The notes: generated by a model not told the origin, from the sequence alone. Positions 1 to 8,468 are shown, counted from the stretch's first letter. The stretch is DNA of 64,000 nucleotides from Nonomuraea jiangxiensis (GCF_900099965.1 NZ_FNDJ01000005.1:397615-461614); one strand, 5' to 3'. Made by a program: numbers and translations.

Positions 1-342
1 CCAGTAGAGGTCGATGTAGTCGGTACGCAGCCGCCGCAGGCTGCGCTCCAGCGACAGGACGAGGTTCTTGCGGTGGTTGCCGGCCGCGTTCAGGTCGGTG
101 CGGTCGCGGGTGGGGGTGTACTTGGTGGCCAGGACGTAACGGTCGCGGCGGCCCTGGAGCAGCTCGCCGACGACGAGTTCGCTGTCGCCGTACATCGAGG
201 CCGTGTCCACGACGTTGCCGCCCGCCTCGGAGTACAGGTCGAAGATCCGCCGCACCTCCGGCGTGGCCTCCCGGTAGGTCATCGCGCCCAGGAACAGCTC
301 GGAGATCCGCAGCCCGGTGCGGCCCAGCAGGCGGTAGCGCAT
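1..342 (-). CDS. aldo/keto reductase, N-terminal part (runs off the left edge)
   Basis: Only the first 114 codons are inside the window. The protein opens with the strand-and-turn typical of the aldo/keto reductase barrel (RLLGRTGLRISELFLG). It then shows the catalytic Asp and Tyr in VVDTASMYGDSE and the catalytic Lys in VLATKYTP, so an NAD(P)H-dependent carbonyl reductase is well supported; the substrate cannot be told. The ATG at 342 has a good ribosome site (GAGAGGGGG) just upstream. The gene is divergent from the MmyB-type regulator at 497, which suggests but does not prove local control. Confidence 0.85.
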   Translation of the reverse strand, partial: MRYRLLGRTGLRISELFLGAMTYREATPEVRRIFDLYSEAGGNVVDTASMYGDSELVVGELLQGRRDRYVLATKYTPTRDRTDLNAAGNHRKNLVLSLERSLRRLRTDYIDLYW

Positions 343-496
343 CACGTCGCCCCCTCTCGGGGCGCGGGTGCGGTGGTGGCGAGGTTCCGTGTCATGGAGC
401 AAGCACATCGCGATCGGCCCTGGACAGGGAGGCCGGGGTGAGACTGGCCCCCGCAGGGCCACGATCAGGGCGCGGGGCCACCGTAGACTCGGGGCC

Positions 497-1354
497 GTGA
501 CCGACAACGAGCTGGGGGCGTTCCTCCGCGCCCGCCGCGAGGCGCTCAAACCCTCCGACGTCGGGTTACCGGACGGTCCGCGGCGGCGCACGCCGGGGCT
601 GCGCAGGTCCGAGGTGGCCACCGTGGCGGGCGTGAGCGTCGAATATCTGACCAGGCTGGAGCAGGGCCGCGACCGCAACCCGTCCACGCAGGTGCTCGCG
701 ACGCTGGCCGGCGCGCTGCGCATGACGCCGCAGGAGCGCGTGCACCTGCGCTATCTCGCCAAGGTGGCCGGCGGCGGCCACCTGTTGTGCCCGGGGCCGG
801 ACCAGGCGCCCGCCCGTACGGTGCGCCCCGCGGTGCACGCGCTGCTCGACCGGCTCGAACCCGCCCCTGCGGCCGTGCTCAACCGGCTGGGCGACGTGCT
901 CGCGCACACCACGGGCTTCGAGCGGCTCTTCGGCCCGCTCGGGCTGCTGGACGGCGAGCGGCCCAACATGTTCCGGTTCGTCTTCGCCGACGCGCGGTCC
1001 AGGGCCGCCTTCCCCGAGTGGGACCAGGTCGCCGACGAGTACGCCGCCACGCTCCGGCTGGAGGCCGCCGCCGACGACGACTATGCGACGGAGCTGCTCG
1101 CCGAGCTGTCGTTCGCGGCGGGTGAGTCCTTCGGCGCGCGCCTGTCGGGGCCACCATGCCCGCCGCGCCTGGCGCCCGTGGAGCGGCTGACGCATCCACG
1201 GGCGGGCGAGCTGCGGCTGGAGCTGGAGCCGCTCCACCTCTCGGACCAGGAGCAGCGCCTCATCGTCTACCTGCCGGCCGACGCCGCCACCGCGGCCGCG
1301 CTCGACCTGCTCACCGGCCGCCGGCCGGGCGCGCTGCGCGCCGTCGGCGGCTGA
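497..1354 (+). CDS. helix-turn-helix XRE-family regulator with MmyB-like ligand domain
   Basis: A cytoplasmic DNA-binding regulator of 285 residues. Residues about 5-75 form an XRE helix-turn-helix (ATVAGVSVEYLTRLEQGRD). Residues about 100-270 match the MmyB-like ligand-binding domain common in actinomycetes (LNRLGDVLAHTTGFERLFGP and the later DQVADEYAATLRLEA). An upstream extension of the open frame exists, but the GTG at 497 begins the conserved N-terminus and lies 7 nt after TAGACT (484-489), so the transcript is probably leaderless. It is divergent from the aldo/keto reductase, its likely target by analogy with similar pairs. The effector is unknown. Confidence 0.88.
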   Translation: MTDNELGAFLRARREALKPSDVGLPDGPRRRTPGLRRSEVATVAGVSVEYLTRLEQGRDRNPSTQVLATLAGALRMTPQERVHLRYLAKVAGGGHLLCPGPDQAPARTVRPAVHALLDRLEPAPAAVLNRLGDVLAHTTGFERLFGPLGLLDGERPNMFRFVFADARSRAAFPEWDQVADEYAATLRLEAAADDDYATELLAELSFAAGESFGARLSGPPCPPRLAPVERLTHPRAGELRLELEPLHLSDQEQRLIVYLPADAATAAALDLLTGRRPGALRAVGG

Positions 1355-1357
1355 CCC

Positions 1358-3283
1358 TCAGGCCCTGCGCAGCGACCGGGTGAGCCCGGCGGCGATCGTC
1401 GTCGCCAGCACCCAGCCCGCCACGATCAGCGCGTACGCGAGCCACTGCGTCCCGCCGCCGGGTTTGTACGCCTTCTCCTGCCCGAAGTCGATGATCGGCA
1501 GCAGCAGGTCCAGGGTGTAGACCAGCGCGTTGAAGTCCGGCGCCTCCCCCGGTTTCAGCGGCGGCGGCTCGAACGCGGTGAACACCCCCGTGCCCAGGGC
1601 CAGCAGGGCCGCCAGCCAGCCGGCCGCACGTAGGGGACGGAAGCCGTAGCCGACGGTGACGTCCTGCAGGCGGCCCCAGAGGCCGGCGTACCAGGGCAGG
1701 GTGGCGCGGCGGCGGCGCTGGCCGGCCAGGAGCGTGTCGCGGGCGTCGGCGTCGCTGCCCAGCCGCCGGTACATCGCGGCGAGCTGCTCGTAGGCGCCCG
1801 GCAGGTAGCCGTCGGGGTCGGCGCGCAGCCAGCCGAGCCGTTCCGCGGCGGGGAGCAGGGGTTCGAGCACCTCGTACGACAGCCCGTCCATACGGATCGC
1901 CGCGGGCCAAACGCCGGGGTCGTCGCGCAGCACCCCGATGCGCGCGTGGCGCAGCTCGACCGTGCCGCCGACGGGCCGCGCGGTGCGCAGGGCCAGCTCC
2001 CGCGCCTCCAGCCGCCAGCATTTCAGCGCCACCTCGCCGGGGGCCTCCAGGATGGCGTCGTCGAAGCACAGGCGGCTGCCGACCTGGGCGTTGGTCAGCC
2101 GGACGCGACCTCGGGCGGTGAAGCCGTGGCAGAGGTTGAGCACCTTGCCGACCGTGAGGCCGTTGGCCGACAGCGCCGAGCCGCCCGGGTTGTCCAGGCG
2201 GGCGCCCTCGAAGTGGGCCGGGCCGGTGACGGAGGCGTCGAGCAGGCTGACCTCGCCCTCCGCCGACAGACCCTTGCGGGCGTGCAGGGCGCCGTTCACG
2301 ACGACGCCGTCGGCCGCGACCACCACGTCGCCGGGGTTGCGCAGGGTGGCGCCGTCCAGATTGAGCGCGCCGCCGATGGTGGCGTTCTTCAGGCGGATCT
2401 GGCCGTCGGCCTCGACGAGTGACAGGAACAGGCCGCCCTCGGCGTTCAGGCCGCCGCCGTGCACCGCGAGGCCGCCGGCGTTGGCGATGCGCGAGCCGCG
2501 CAGCGTGGCGGGCCCGCCGATGCGGGCGAAGCGCAGGCTGATCTCCCCGTCGGCCGTCATCCGCCGGGCGAACAGGCCCACCTGGACGTCCAGGTTGGAG
2601 CCGCCCAGCGCCAGGCCGCCGGGGGCGTGCAGAGTGGCGCCGTCGAGGTTGACGGCCGCGCCGATCCTGGCGGCGGTCAGGATGATCTCGCCGTCGCTGG
2701 TGAACCCGTCCTGGGCGCGCAGGTTGCTGCCGACATCGAGGTGCTCGGCGTAGACGGCGGCGCCGCCGGGGTTGTGCAGGCGGGTGCCGTTCAAGGTGAG
2801 GTTGCCGCTGATCCGGCCGCTGGGCAGGCGCACCTCCCCGGTGACGTGGCAGCCGGTGAGCCGTAAGTTGCCCTCCACCTGGATGTTGGAGGCGGTCAGG
2901 CCGGGCAGCAGGGAGCCGCTGAAGCTGAGGAAGCGGGTGCGGGCCTGGTAGAGGTCGGGGGTCTCGTCGAAGGCGCACCCCTGGAACATGACCGGGCAGC
3001 CGATCTCGCCGAAGGCCAGGTGGAGCCGGCCGGTGACGCGGGCTCCCGCCAGCCGCAGCGCCCGCCGGGGGGCGTCGTCCAGCAGCAGCTCGGCCAGCAC
3101 CTCCGCGCGCACGCTGCGGTCGGGGTGCCAGGAGGCGGCGTCGGCGGGATCGTCGTGGCCGGGGGATCCGGTGCGCAGGTCCACCTGCGCGCCGCGGTCC
3201 AGGGCGGCGGCCACGGCCTGCTCGGCGGGGGTGAGGTCAGCGGTTCGCACACCGACATCCTGGCCGCCTGGAGCGTCGATCAT
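1358..3283 (-). CDS. membrane-anchored beta-helix repeat protein ('membrane-associated oxidoreductase' type)
   Basis: A 641-residue protein. After about 90 residues it becomes a long repeat (about residues 80-430) in which hydrophobic positions alternate with GA/GS turns, for example GAAVNLDGATLHAPGG and GGALNLDGATLRNPGD; this predicts a right-handed beta-helix. Near the C-terminus are hydrophobic segments (LRAAGWLAALLALGTGVFTA and WLAYALIVAGWVLATTIAAG), so the solenoid is tethered to the membrane. Streptomyces homologues are often called membrane-associated oxidoreductases, but I see no nucleotide-binding motif or redox site and would not transfer that function. It follows the pentapeptide protein by 22 bp on the same strand. 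No clear ribosome site precedes the ATG. Confidence 0.75.
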   Translation of the reverse strand: MIDAPGGQDVGVRTADLTPAEQAVAAALDRGAQVDLRTGSPGHDDPADAASWHPDRSVRAEVLAELLLDDAPRRALRLAGARVTGRLHLAFGEIGCPVMFQGCAFDETPDLYQARTRFLSFSGSLLPGLTASNIQVEGNLRLTGCHVTGEVRLPSGRISGNLTLNGTRLHNPGGAAVYAEHLDVGSNLRAQDGFTSDGEIILTAARIGAAVNLDGATLHAPGGLALGGSNLDVQVGLFARRMTADGEISLRFARIGGPATLRGSRIANAGGLAVHGGGLNAEGGLFLSLVEADGQIRLKNATIGGALNLDGATLRNPGDVVVAADGVVVNGALHARKGLSAEGEVSLLDASVTGPAHFEGARLDNPGGSALSANGLTVGKVLNLCHGFTARGRVRLTNAQVGSRLCFDDAILEAPGEVALKCWRLEARELALRTARPVGGTVELRHARIGVLRDDPGVWPAAIRMDGLSYEVLEPLLPAAERLGWLRADPDGYLPGAYEQLAAMYRRLGSDADARDTLLAGQRRRRATLPWYAGLWGRLQDVTVGYGFRPLRAAGWLAALLALGTGVFTAFEPPPLKPGEAPDFNALVYTLDLLLPIIDFGQEKAYKPGGGTQWLAYALIVAGWVLATTIAAGLTRSLRRA

Positions 3284-3305
3284 GTAACGCCACTGATGAC
3301 CGGCT

Positions 3306-3899
3306 CTAGTCGCGCACGTCCAGACCCAGGGCGGCGGCGATGACCGTGGCCTGGACGGGGTCGATGATCGCGCCCTTGATCGTGACGGTGTGCGGGTCGA
3401 GCGTGCTCAGGTCGCTGCCGCGCAGGTCGCACCGGGTCAGGTCGGCCTCGCGCAGCACCGCGCCCGACAGGTCGCAGCGCCGCAGCTCGGCGCCCTCCAG
3501 CCGGGCGCCCGTCAGGTCGGCCTCGCGCAGCCGGACGCCGTGGAAGGCGCTGCCGCGCAGCTCGGCGCCGCGCAGGCCGGCGAAGGACCAGTCGCCGCCC
3601 TCGACCTTGAGCAGGCCGTAGGTGCACCGGTCGAACACGCTGCCGGTCAGCTTGCAACCCTCGAACGTGGCCTCGAAGAGCGAGCACCGGGTGAAGGTGC
3701 AGTTGAGGAAGCGGGCGTCGCGGTGCTCGGACACGTTGAACCGCACGTTGCTGAAGTGGCATTCCTCGAACGAGGACCCGTGGTCGATCAGCTCGGTCAT
3801 GTCCACGTCCTGGAACAGCACCCGCCGGTGCGTCTCCCCCGAGATCTCCAGGGTGTCCCAGTCCTCCGCCCAGATCGTCTTCTCCGTGGGATGTGCCAT
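3306..3899 (-). CDS. pentapeptide-repeat protein
   Basis: A 197-residue protein made mostly of A(D/N)LXX-type pentapeptides: CDLSGAVLREADLTRCDLRG and the preceding RLREADLTGARLEGAELR are clear tandem examples. These fold as a right-handed quadrilateral beta-helix. Members range from gyrase-protecting DNA mimics (Qnr, MfpA) to proteins of unknown role; this one lacks anything that would settle the point. It starts 17 bp after the antiporter gene ends. A TAACGT box 6 nt before the ATG suggests an additional leaderless promoter of its own. Confidence 0.85.
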   Translation of the reverse strand: MAHPTEKTIWAEDWDTLEISGETHRRVLFQDVDMTELIDHGSSFEECHFSNVRFNVSEHRDARFLNCTFTRCSLFEATFEGCKLTGSVFDRCTYGLLKVEGGDWSFAGLRGAELRGSAFHGVRLREADLTGARLEGAELRRCDLSGAVLREADLTRCDLRGSDLSTLDPHTVTIKGAIIDPVQATVIAAALGLDVRD

Positions 3900-3916
3900 G
3901 CGAACACGTTAGCGGC

Positions 3917-5077
3917 TCAGGCCCGTTTCGCGATGGCCTCGATGAGGGGTTGAACGAGCTTGGCAGCCAGCGGGCCGAACGCGGCCAGGATGAGGACGTA
4001 CGCCGCCGCCAGCGCGCCCAGGTCGGGATGAACGCCCGCGCCCACCGCCAGGCCGGCGATGACGATGTTGAACTCGCCGCGCGGGATGAGCGCGATGCCC
4101 GCCCGCGCCTGGCCGGCCCTGGCGATGCCCGCCCGCCGGGCCGCGTACGCGCCGGTGAGCAGTTTCGTGATCATGCTGATCACGGCCAGCAGGGCGGCCA
4201 GCCCGGCCACGGGAAGGATCTTGGCCGGGTCGGTCTGCAGGCCGAAGAACACGAAGAAAACGGCCGCGAACAGGTCGCGCAGCGGCTCCAGCAGCGCCCG
4301 CGCGTCGTGCGCGAGCTGCCCGGACAGCGCGATCCCGACCAGGAACGCGCCGACCGCCGCCGACACCTGCAGCTGCTGCGCCAGCCCGGCCACCAGCAGT
4401 GCCAGCCCGACCACCTTGAGCAGCAGCACCTCGGAGTTGGGGCTGGACACGAACGCCTCGATGAACCGGCCGAAGCGCAGCGCCACGATCAGCACCACGC
4501 TCACGGTCAGCAGCGCCACGCCCACCGAGACCGCCCCGCTGGCCAGGCTCAGCCCGGCCAGCATGGTGGTCAGCACGGGCAGGTAGATCGCCATCGTCAG
4601 GTCTTCGAACACCAGCAGGGACAGCACCGTGGGTGTCTCCCTGTTGCCGATCCAGCCCAGGTCGGACAGCACCTTGGCGGTGATGCCGGAGGAGGTCGCG
4701 TAAGTCACGCCGGCCATGGCCACGGCCGCCACCGGGCCCCAGCCCAGCAATAACGCGCACGCGGCCCCGGGGGCGGCGTTGAGCACGAGGTCCACGATGC
4801 CCGCGCGGGCGTTGCTCGTCAGGCTCGTGACGAGTTCGTCGGCGTTGTACTCCAGGCCGAGCGTGAGGAGCAGCAGGACGACGCCCAGCTCCGCTCCGAC
4901 GGAGATGAACTCCTCGCTGGTCGCCAGCGGCAGCACGCCACCGGTCCCGAACGCGAGACCGGCGATGAGGTAGAGCGGGATCGGGGAGATGCCCGCCCGC
5001 AGGGCCAGCGCGCCGAGCACGCCGAGGCCGAGCAAGACAGCACCGAACTCCAGGAAAAGCACCGCGGTGTGGTGCAA
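3917..5077 (-). CDS. khtU: cation:proton antiporter membrane subunit, KhtU-like (CPA2 family)
   Basis: A 386-residue polytopic membrane protein of the monovalent cation:proton antiporter-2 family, with roughly 12 hydrophobic segments and family signatures such as LGVVLLLLTLGLEYNADEL, VTYATSSGITAKVLSDL and FFVFFGLQTDP. It lacks the C-terminal TrkA domain of KefB/KefC; that regulatory part is supplied by the separate gene just upstream, as in Bacillus KhtTU, which exports K+ in exchange for H+. The start is TTG at 5077. It lies in the same frame as khtT, three codons after that gene's TAG stop. Ion specificity is inferred from the family. Confidence 0.85.
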   Translation of the reverse strand: MHHTAVLFLEFGAVLLGLGVLGALALRAGISPIPLYLIAGLAFGTGGVLPLATSEEFISVGAELGVVLLLLTLGLEYNADELVTSLTSNARAGIVDLVLNAAPGAACALLLGWGPVAAVAMAGVTYATSSGITAKVLSDLGWIGNRETPTVLSLLVFEDLTMAIYLPVLTTMLAGLSLASGAVSVGVALLTVSVVLIVALRFGRFIEAFVSSPNSEVLLLKVVGLALLVAGLAQQLQVSAAVGAFLVGIALSGQLAHDARALLEPLRDLFAAVFFVFFGLQTDPAKILPVAGLAALLAVISMITKLLTGAYAARRAGIARAGQARAGIALIPRGEFNIVIAGLAVGAGVHPDLGALAAAYVLILAAFGPLAAKLVQPLIEAIAKRA

Positions 5078-5086
5078 ACCGCGGCC

Positions 5087-5569
5087 CTACCCCTCTGCCA
5101 GGAGGTCGGCGACCTCTGCGGTGCTGTCCTCGCTGCCCACCACGACGACGACGTCGCCGGCGGCGAACACGAAGTCGGGCCCGGGGCTGGCGAACACCCG
5201 CCCGCCACGGACGACAGCGACGATCGAGGCGCTCGTACGGGTCCGTACGCGTGCCTCGCCCATCGGGCGGTCGGCGTACGGGGAGCCTGCCGGGATCGGC
5301 AACTGCACGCTGACCAGGCCCTCCACCTGCTGGTGCAGCGCGTTGAGCCGGGCCACGATGCGGGGGGCGCCGAGGAGCTCGGCCAGGGCGTCGGCCTCCT
5401 CGTCGTTGAGCTTGACGGTCTGGCAGGCGCGGTCGGGATCGTCCTTGTCGTAGATCACCAGATCCCGGCGCCCGGTTCGGTGGGACACGACGCCGACCCG
5501 CTGCCCCTTACGGGTGGTGAAGTCGTGCCGCAGTCCGATCCCTGGCAGTGCTGTCTGTTCGACCTCCAC
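5087..5569 (-). CDS. khtT: antiporter regulatory subunit, KhtT-like (TrkA-C domain)
   Basis: A 160-residue soluble protein. Residues about 1-70 are the KhtT-type N-terminal domain (EQTALPGIGLRHDFTTRKGQ). Residues about 80-160 are a TrkA-C (RCK-C) ligand domain (VRTRTSASIVAVVRGG, then DVVVVVGSED). In Bacillus the KhtT RCK-C domain controls KhtU and binds cyclic di-AMP; whether that holds here is inference. Start is GTG at 5569. Directly upstream (5581-5604) is an inverted repeat in an unusually AT-rich stretch that probably holds the promoter. Confidence 0.82.
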   Translation of the reverse strand: MEVEQTALPGIGLRHDFTTRKGQRVGVVSHRTGRRDLVIYDKDDPDRACQTVKLNDEEADALAELLGAPRIVARLNALHQQVEGLVSVQLPIPAGSPYADRPMGEARVRTRTSASIVAVVRGGRVFASPGPDFVFAAGDVVVVVGSEDSTAEVADLLAEG

Positions 5570-5580
5570 CTATCCCACCC

Positions 5581-5604
5581 GTCCAGATCACGCTTTTTCT
5601 GGAC
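5581..5604 (-). promoter_or_regulatory. inverted repeat in the leader of khtT
   Basis: GTCCAGA, a 10-nt spacer, then TCTGGAC: a perfect 7-bp inverted repeat ending 12 bp upstream of the khtT start. It could be an operator or an RNA hairpin in the 5' leader. The DNA beyond it (about 5600-5655) is markedly AT-rich for this genome and likely holds the khtTU promoter. Confidence 0.45.
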
Positions 5605-5742
5605 AACCTTACCAATAGTTCACTTCCCGGAAACCGCATAATTTATGGTCTTTTGTAGCGAACGGCGGCCCCGGCCACAGGCGCCGGCTCCTCCCGGGCA
5701 GGCTCAGCCCCGGAGGCGGCGGCACTCCCAGACCAGCGCAGC

Positions 5743-5770
5743 CGCGGGCGCGTCACCGGACGCGCCCGCG
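5743..5770 (-). terminator. GC-rich terminator-like hairpin after the PCMT-like gene
   Basis: A perfect 11-bp stem (CGCGGGCGCGT paired with ACGCGCCCGCG) around a 6-nt loop lies 26 bp beyond the stop of the methyltransferase gene at 5796. No T-run follows, as is usual for actinomycete hairpin terminators. Confidence 0.6.
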
Positions 5771-5795
5771 ACCGGTTGGCTGAAGGTTAGGGGCT

Positions 5796-6947
5796 CTAGG
5801 GGAAGCTCAGCACCAGCTTGGTGTGCCGCTTGGCGATGATCGTGCCCGCCGTGGGGACGGCCCCCTGGTACGCCTCGACGCGCAGGTCCTCCGCCTCCGG
5901 CCGGCCCGCCCCATCCCACGCCCCGACGTGCGCGGCCAGCTCGGCGGCCAGCCTGGCGCCCCCCGGCCCGTGGCCGCGCGCCACCAGCGTGCGATCCTCC
6001 GCCAGCAGCGCGATGCTGTCGCCCTCCACGATTCCGGCGGTGATGCCGTATCCGGCGCCCAGCGTCCCGCTCAGCGTGCACCAGCGGGGCTCGTGCAGCG
6101 CCAGCCACAACGACAGGCCCATGCCGGTCGCGGACATCAGCGATGACATCTCCACCTTCGTGGCGATCTCGGTGGGCACGGCGCCGAGCGCGGCCGGCAC
6201 GTCGCCGATCTCGCGCGGCTCCGGCAGCACCAGCATCAGGTCGGGATCGCGGCTCAGCACCAGCGTCACCTCGGGCCCGGCGAACGGCCCGCGCATGCGC
6301 ATGAACCCGCACGGCAGCACCGACCGGCTGACCCAGTGCCCGCCGCTCCGCTCCATCGCCACGGACGCCTGCACGCCGCGCAGATCGAGCGGCACCACCA
6401 GCCGCCCGTCGCCCTTGAGCTGCTCCAGCCAGGCCGGGGCCAGGTCCCACACCCCGACGGTCGCGATCACCCGGTCGTACGGGGCCCGCTCCCGCCATCC
6501 CGCCGCCCCGTCGGCGCACACCACCTCCACCGGTGAGGAGGTCCCGGCGGCCGACAGGTGCCGCCTGGCCCCCGCCACGATGTCCTCGTCGATGTCCACG
6601 CTCACCACGTGCCCGCCGGGCGCCACGAGGTGGGCCAGCAGGGCTGCGTTGTAGCCGGTGCCCGCGCCGATCTCCAGTACCCGGTCTCCTGGCCGCACGC
6701 CGAGCTGGTCGAGCATGGCGGCCATGATCGCGGGCTGCGAGGAGGAGCTGATCGGCCGGCCCTCGTCGTCGCGCTTGGTGACGATGGGCTCGTCGCGATA
6801 GGACTCCTCGGGGTCGACGCCGGGCAGGAACAGATGCCGGGGCACCGCGAGCATCGCCGCGGCCACGGGCTCGCCGACCTCCTGGCGCTCGCGCAGCAGC
6901 GCCACCAGGGCGTGCCGCTGCGCCTCGTACTCCGACCCGCGGTCCAT
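5796..6947 (-). CDS. protein-L-isoaspartate O-methyltransferase-like SAM methyltransferase
   Basis: A 383-residue protein. Residues about 10-200 are a PCMT-type class I methyltransferase: PRHLFLPGVDPEESYRDEP precedes the SAM motif VLEIGAGTGYNAALLAHLV and the acidic VVSVDIDEDIV. PCMT enzymes methylate L-isoaspartyl residues for repair. The additional C-terminal 180 residues are typical of the longer actinomycete branch, part of which modifies lanthipeptides (FxLD system). No FxLD precursor or LanBCM gene lies nearby, so a stand-alone role is more likely. A GACAAT box 6 nt before the ATG suggests a leaderless transcript. Confidence 0.8.
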   Translation of the reverse strand: MDRGSEYEAQRHALVALLRERQEVGEPVAAAMLAVPRHLFLPGVDPEESYRDEPIVTKRDDEGRPISSSSQPAIMAAMLDQLGVRPGDRVLEIGAGTGYNAALLAHLVAPGGHVVSVDIDEDIVAGARRHLSAAGTSSPVEVVCADGAAGWRERAPYDRVIATVGVWDLAPAWLEQLKGDGRLVVPLDLRGVQASVAMERSGGHWVSRSVLPCGFMRMRGPFAGPEVTLVLSRDPDLMLVLPEPREIGDVPAALGAVPTEIATKVEMSSLMSATGMGLSLWLALHEPRWCTLSGTLGAGYGITAGIVEGDSIALLAEDRTLVARGHGPGGARLAAELAAHVGAWDGAGRPEAEDLRVEAYQGAVPTAGTIIAKRHTKLVLSFP

Positions 6948-7095
6948 GAACCCATTGTCCCCCGGCGGGAGCCGGCCCGCCGGTGACGCGGGATCTCCGG
7001 GAAGTATGGGTAAAGAAACGGTCAGGAAGGGTTGAGCTCGCGAGTTGCGGGAAGGGCAGGCAATTCGTGTACGTCAAACGTGAGGAGGAGCCGTA

Positions 7096-7383
7096 GTGCT
7101 CACCCTGACAGCCAACGCAGCCCAGGCGATTCGCGATCTCACCGCGTCCGCGCCCGAGCCTTCCCAGAGCGGGATCCGCATCTCGTCCCAGGGGGAGGGC
7201 GCGAGTTCGCTCACCCTTACGCTGGCCACCGCCCCGGAGCCGGCCGACGAGGTGGTCGAGACCGAGGGGGCGCGGGTCTATCTCGATCCCGTCGCCGCGA
7301 GCGTGCTGGAGGACAAGTCACTGGACGCCGGGGCCGACGACCAAGGGAGTGTCTCGTTCCTCGTCAAGGAACAGCCGGTCTGA
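7096..7383 (+). CDS. HesB/IscA-fold small protein without cysteines
   Basis: A 95-residue protein with the A-type carrier (HesB/IscA) fold pattern: LTLTANAAQAIRDL at the start, GIRISSQGEG in the middle, then VYLDPVAASVLEDKSLD. Real A-type Fe-S carriers hold a cluster with three cysteines; here all are absent (the first site reads GASS, the last SVSF). Cluster carriage is therefore unlikely even though actinomycete relatives are often annotated as Fe-S assembly proteins. Start is GTG at 7096 with a strong GAGGAGG ribosome site. Confidence 0.75.
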   Translation: MLTLTANAAQAIRDLTASAPEPSQSGIRISSQGEGASSLTLTLATAPEPADEVVETEGARVYLDPVAASVLEDKSLDAGADDQGSVSFLVKEQPV

Positions 7384-7389
7384 CGCGGC

Positions 7390-7421
7390 CCCGCCGTGCC
7401 GGCACCGTCCGGCACGGCGGG
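7390..7421. terminator. bidirectional terminator between convergent genes
   Basis: A perfect 13-bp stem (CCCGCCGTGCCGG with CCGGCACGGCGGG) and a 6-nt loop fills the 45-bp gap between the HesB-like gene and the 3' end of the convergent esterase gene. Its place and symmetry suit termination in both directions. Confidence 0.8.
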
Positions 7422-7428
7422 ATTCCGC

Positions 7429-8409
7429 TCAGCCGTCGGCGAGCAGCTTGTGCAGGTAGCGAAGCTGTTCCTCCGACTGGAAGCCGCCTCCGCCCTCGTG
7501 GTTGTTCCAAGGCCAGACCGTGATCTCCTTGGGACCCCGCCAGTGGTTGAAGGCGGCGAACACCGTGGACGGCGGGCAGATGTCGTCCATCAGCGCCACC
7601 GAATAGAGCGCGGGCACCTGGCCACGGGCCGCGAAGTTCAGCCCGTCGAAGTACGACAGCGTGCGGAACACCTGCTCGGCGCTGCCCCGCTGGGTGGCGA
7701 GGAACCGGACCAGCTCCTGGTACGGATCCCGCCCGGTGATCTCGACGGCCCGCCGGAAGTGGGTCAGGAACGGCACGTCGATCAGCGCCGCCTTGACCGA
7801 GGGGTGCAGGACGGCCGTGGCCTGGGCGATGCCGCCGCCCTGACTGCCACCCGAGACCACGATGCGGCCCGCGTCGACCGCCGGGTGGGCGGCGGCCACG
7901 TCCACGGCCCTGACGGCGTCGGTGAACACCCGCCGGTAGTAGTAGTCGTCGGGGTCGAGGATGCCGCGGGTCATCATGCCCGGCGCCTGAGGCGAGGCGC
8001 TGCCGTGCGGGTCCCCGGTGGCGCCGGGGCTGTTGGGATTGGCGCCGCCGTGGCCCCTGGTCTCCATGACGAACACCGCGTAGCCCGCCGACGGCCACAT
8101 CAGGTGGTCCTTGGGGAACCCGCGGCCACCGCTGTAACCGATGTAGTGCATGACACACGGCACCGGCCCCTCCGTGCCGCGCGGCACGATGAACCAGCCG
8201 TTGATCCGGTGCCCGCCCCAGCCGGCGAACGAGACGTCGTACACGTCCACGGTGACGAAGGGCAGGTCGTAGGGGACGAATTCGGCGGCCGGCTCGGTCT
8301 CCCTGGCCTCGGCCAGAGTGCGGGTCCAGAACGCGTCGAAGTCGGCGGGCTCGTCCCGGTCGGGGAGGTATCGGCGCAGTTCCTCTAGGGGCAGATCGAA
8401 CAGTGGCAC
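7429..8409 (-). CDS. acetylxylan esterase / cephalosporin-C deacetylase (carbohydrate esterase family 7)
   Basis: A 326-residue alpha/beta hydrolase of the CE7 (AXE1) family, which removes acetyl groups from xylo-oligosaccharides and from cephalosporin C. The nucleophile elbow is VVSGGSQGGGIA, the acid is in ALMDDICPPST and the histidine in WNNHEGGGG; the CE7 signature RGHGGANPNSPGATGDPHG is also present. There is no signal peptide, which fits the usual cytoplasmic site. Length is normal. Two perfect inverted repeats lie upstream of its ATG. Confidence 0.9.
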   Translation of the reverse strand: MPLFDLPLEELRRYLPDRDEPADFDAFWTRTLAEARETEPAAEFVPYDLPFVTVDVYDVSFAGWGGHRINGWFIVPRGTEGPVPCVMHYIGYSGGRGFPKDHLMWPSAGYAVFVMETRGHGGANPNSPGATGDPHGSASPQAPGMMTRGILDPDDYYYRRVFTDAVRAVDVAAAHPAVDAGRIVVSGGSQGGGIAQATAVLHPSVKAALIDVPFLTHFRRAVEITGRDPYQELVRFLATQRGSAEQVFRTLSYFDGLNFAARGQVPALYSVALMDDICPPSTVFAAFNHWRGPKEITVWPWNNHEGGGGFQSEEQLRYLHKLLADG

Positions 8410-8435
8410 ATGATCTCCAACCTGTAGCTAAGAAT

Positions 8436-8449
8436 GGTGATATTTCACC
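8436..8449 (-). promoter_or_regulatory. candidate operator upstream of the esterase gene
   Basis: GGTGA-TATT-TCACC is a perfect 5-4-5 inverted repeat 26 bp upstream of the esterase start, in a comparatively AT-rich patch. It is placed where a repressor could cover the esterase promoter. The regulator is not encoded next door. Confidence 0.45.
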
Positions 8450-8468
8450 TCATAGGGACGAGAAGCAC

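Noticed and set aside
1358..3283. Oxidoreductase function
   Set aside because: Relatives carry that name, but no cofactor motif or redox site is visible; the protein is a beta-helix with C-terminal membrane segments.
5796..6947. FxLD lanthipeptide modification cluster
   Set aside because: The methyltransferase type fits, but no precursor peptide with an FxLD leader and no LanB/C/M-like gene was found nearby.
7096..7383. Functional Fe-S cluster carrier
   Set aside because: None of the three required cysteines is present.
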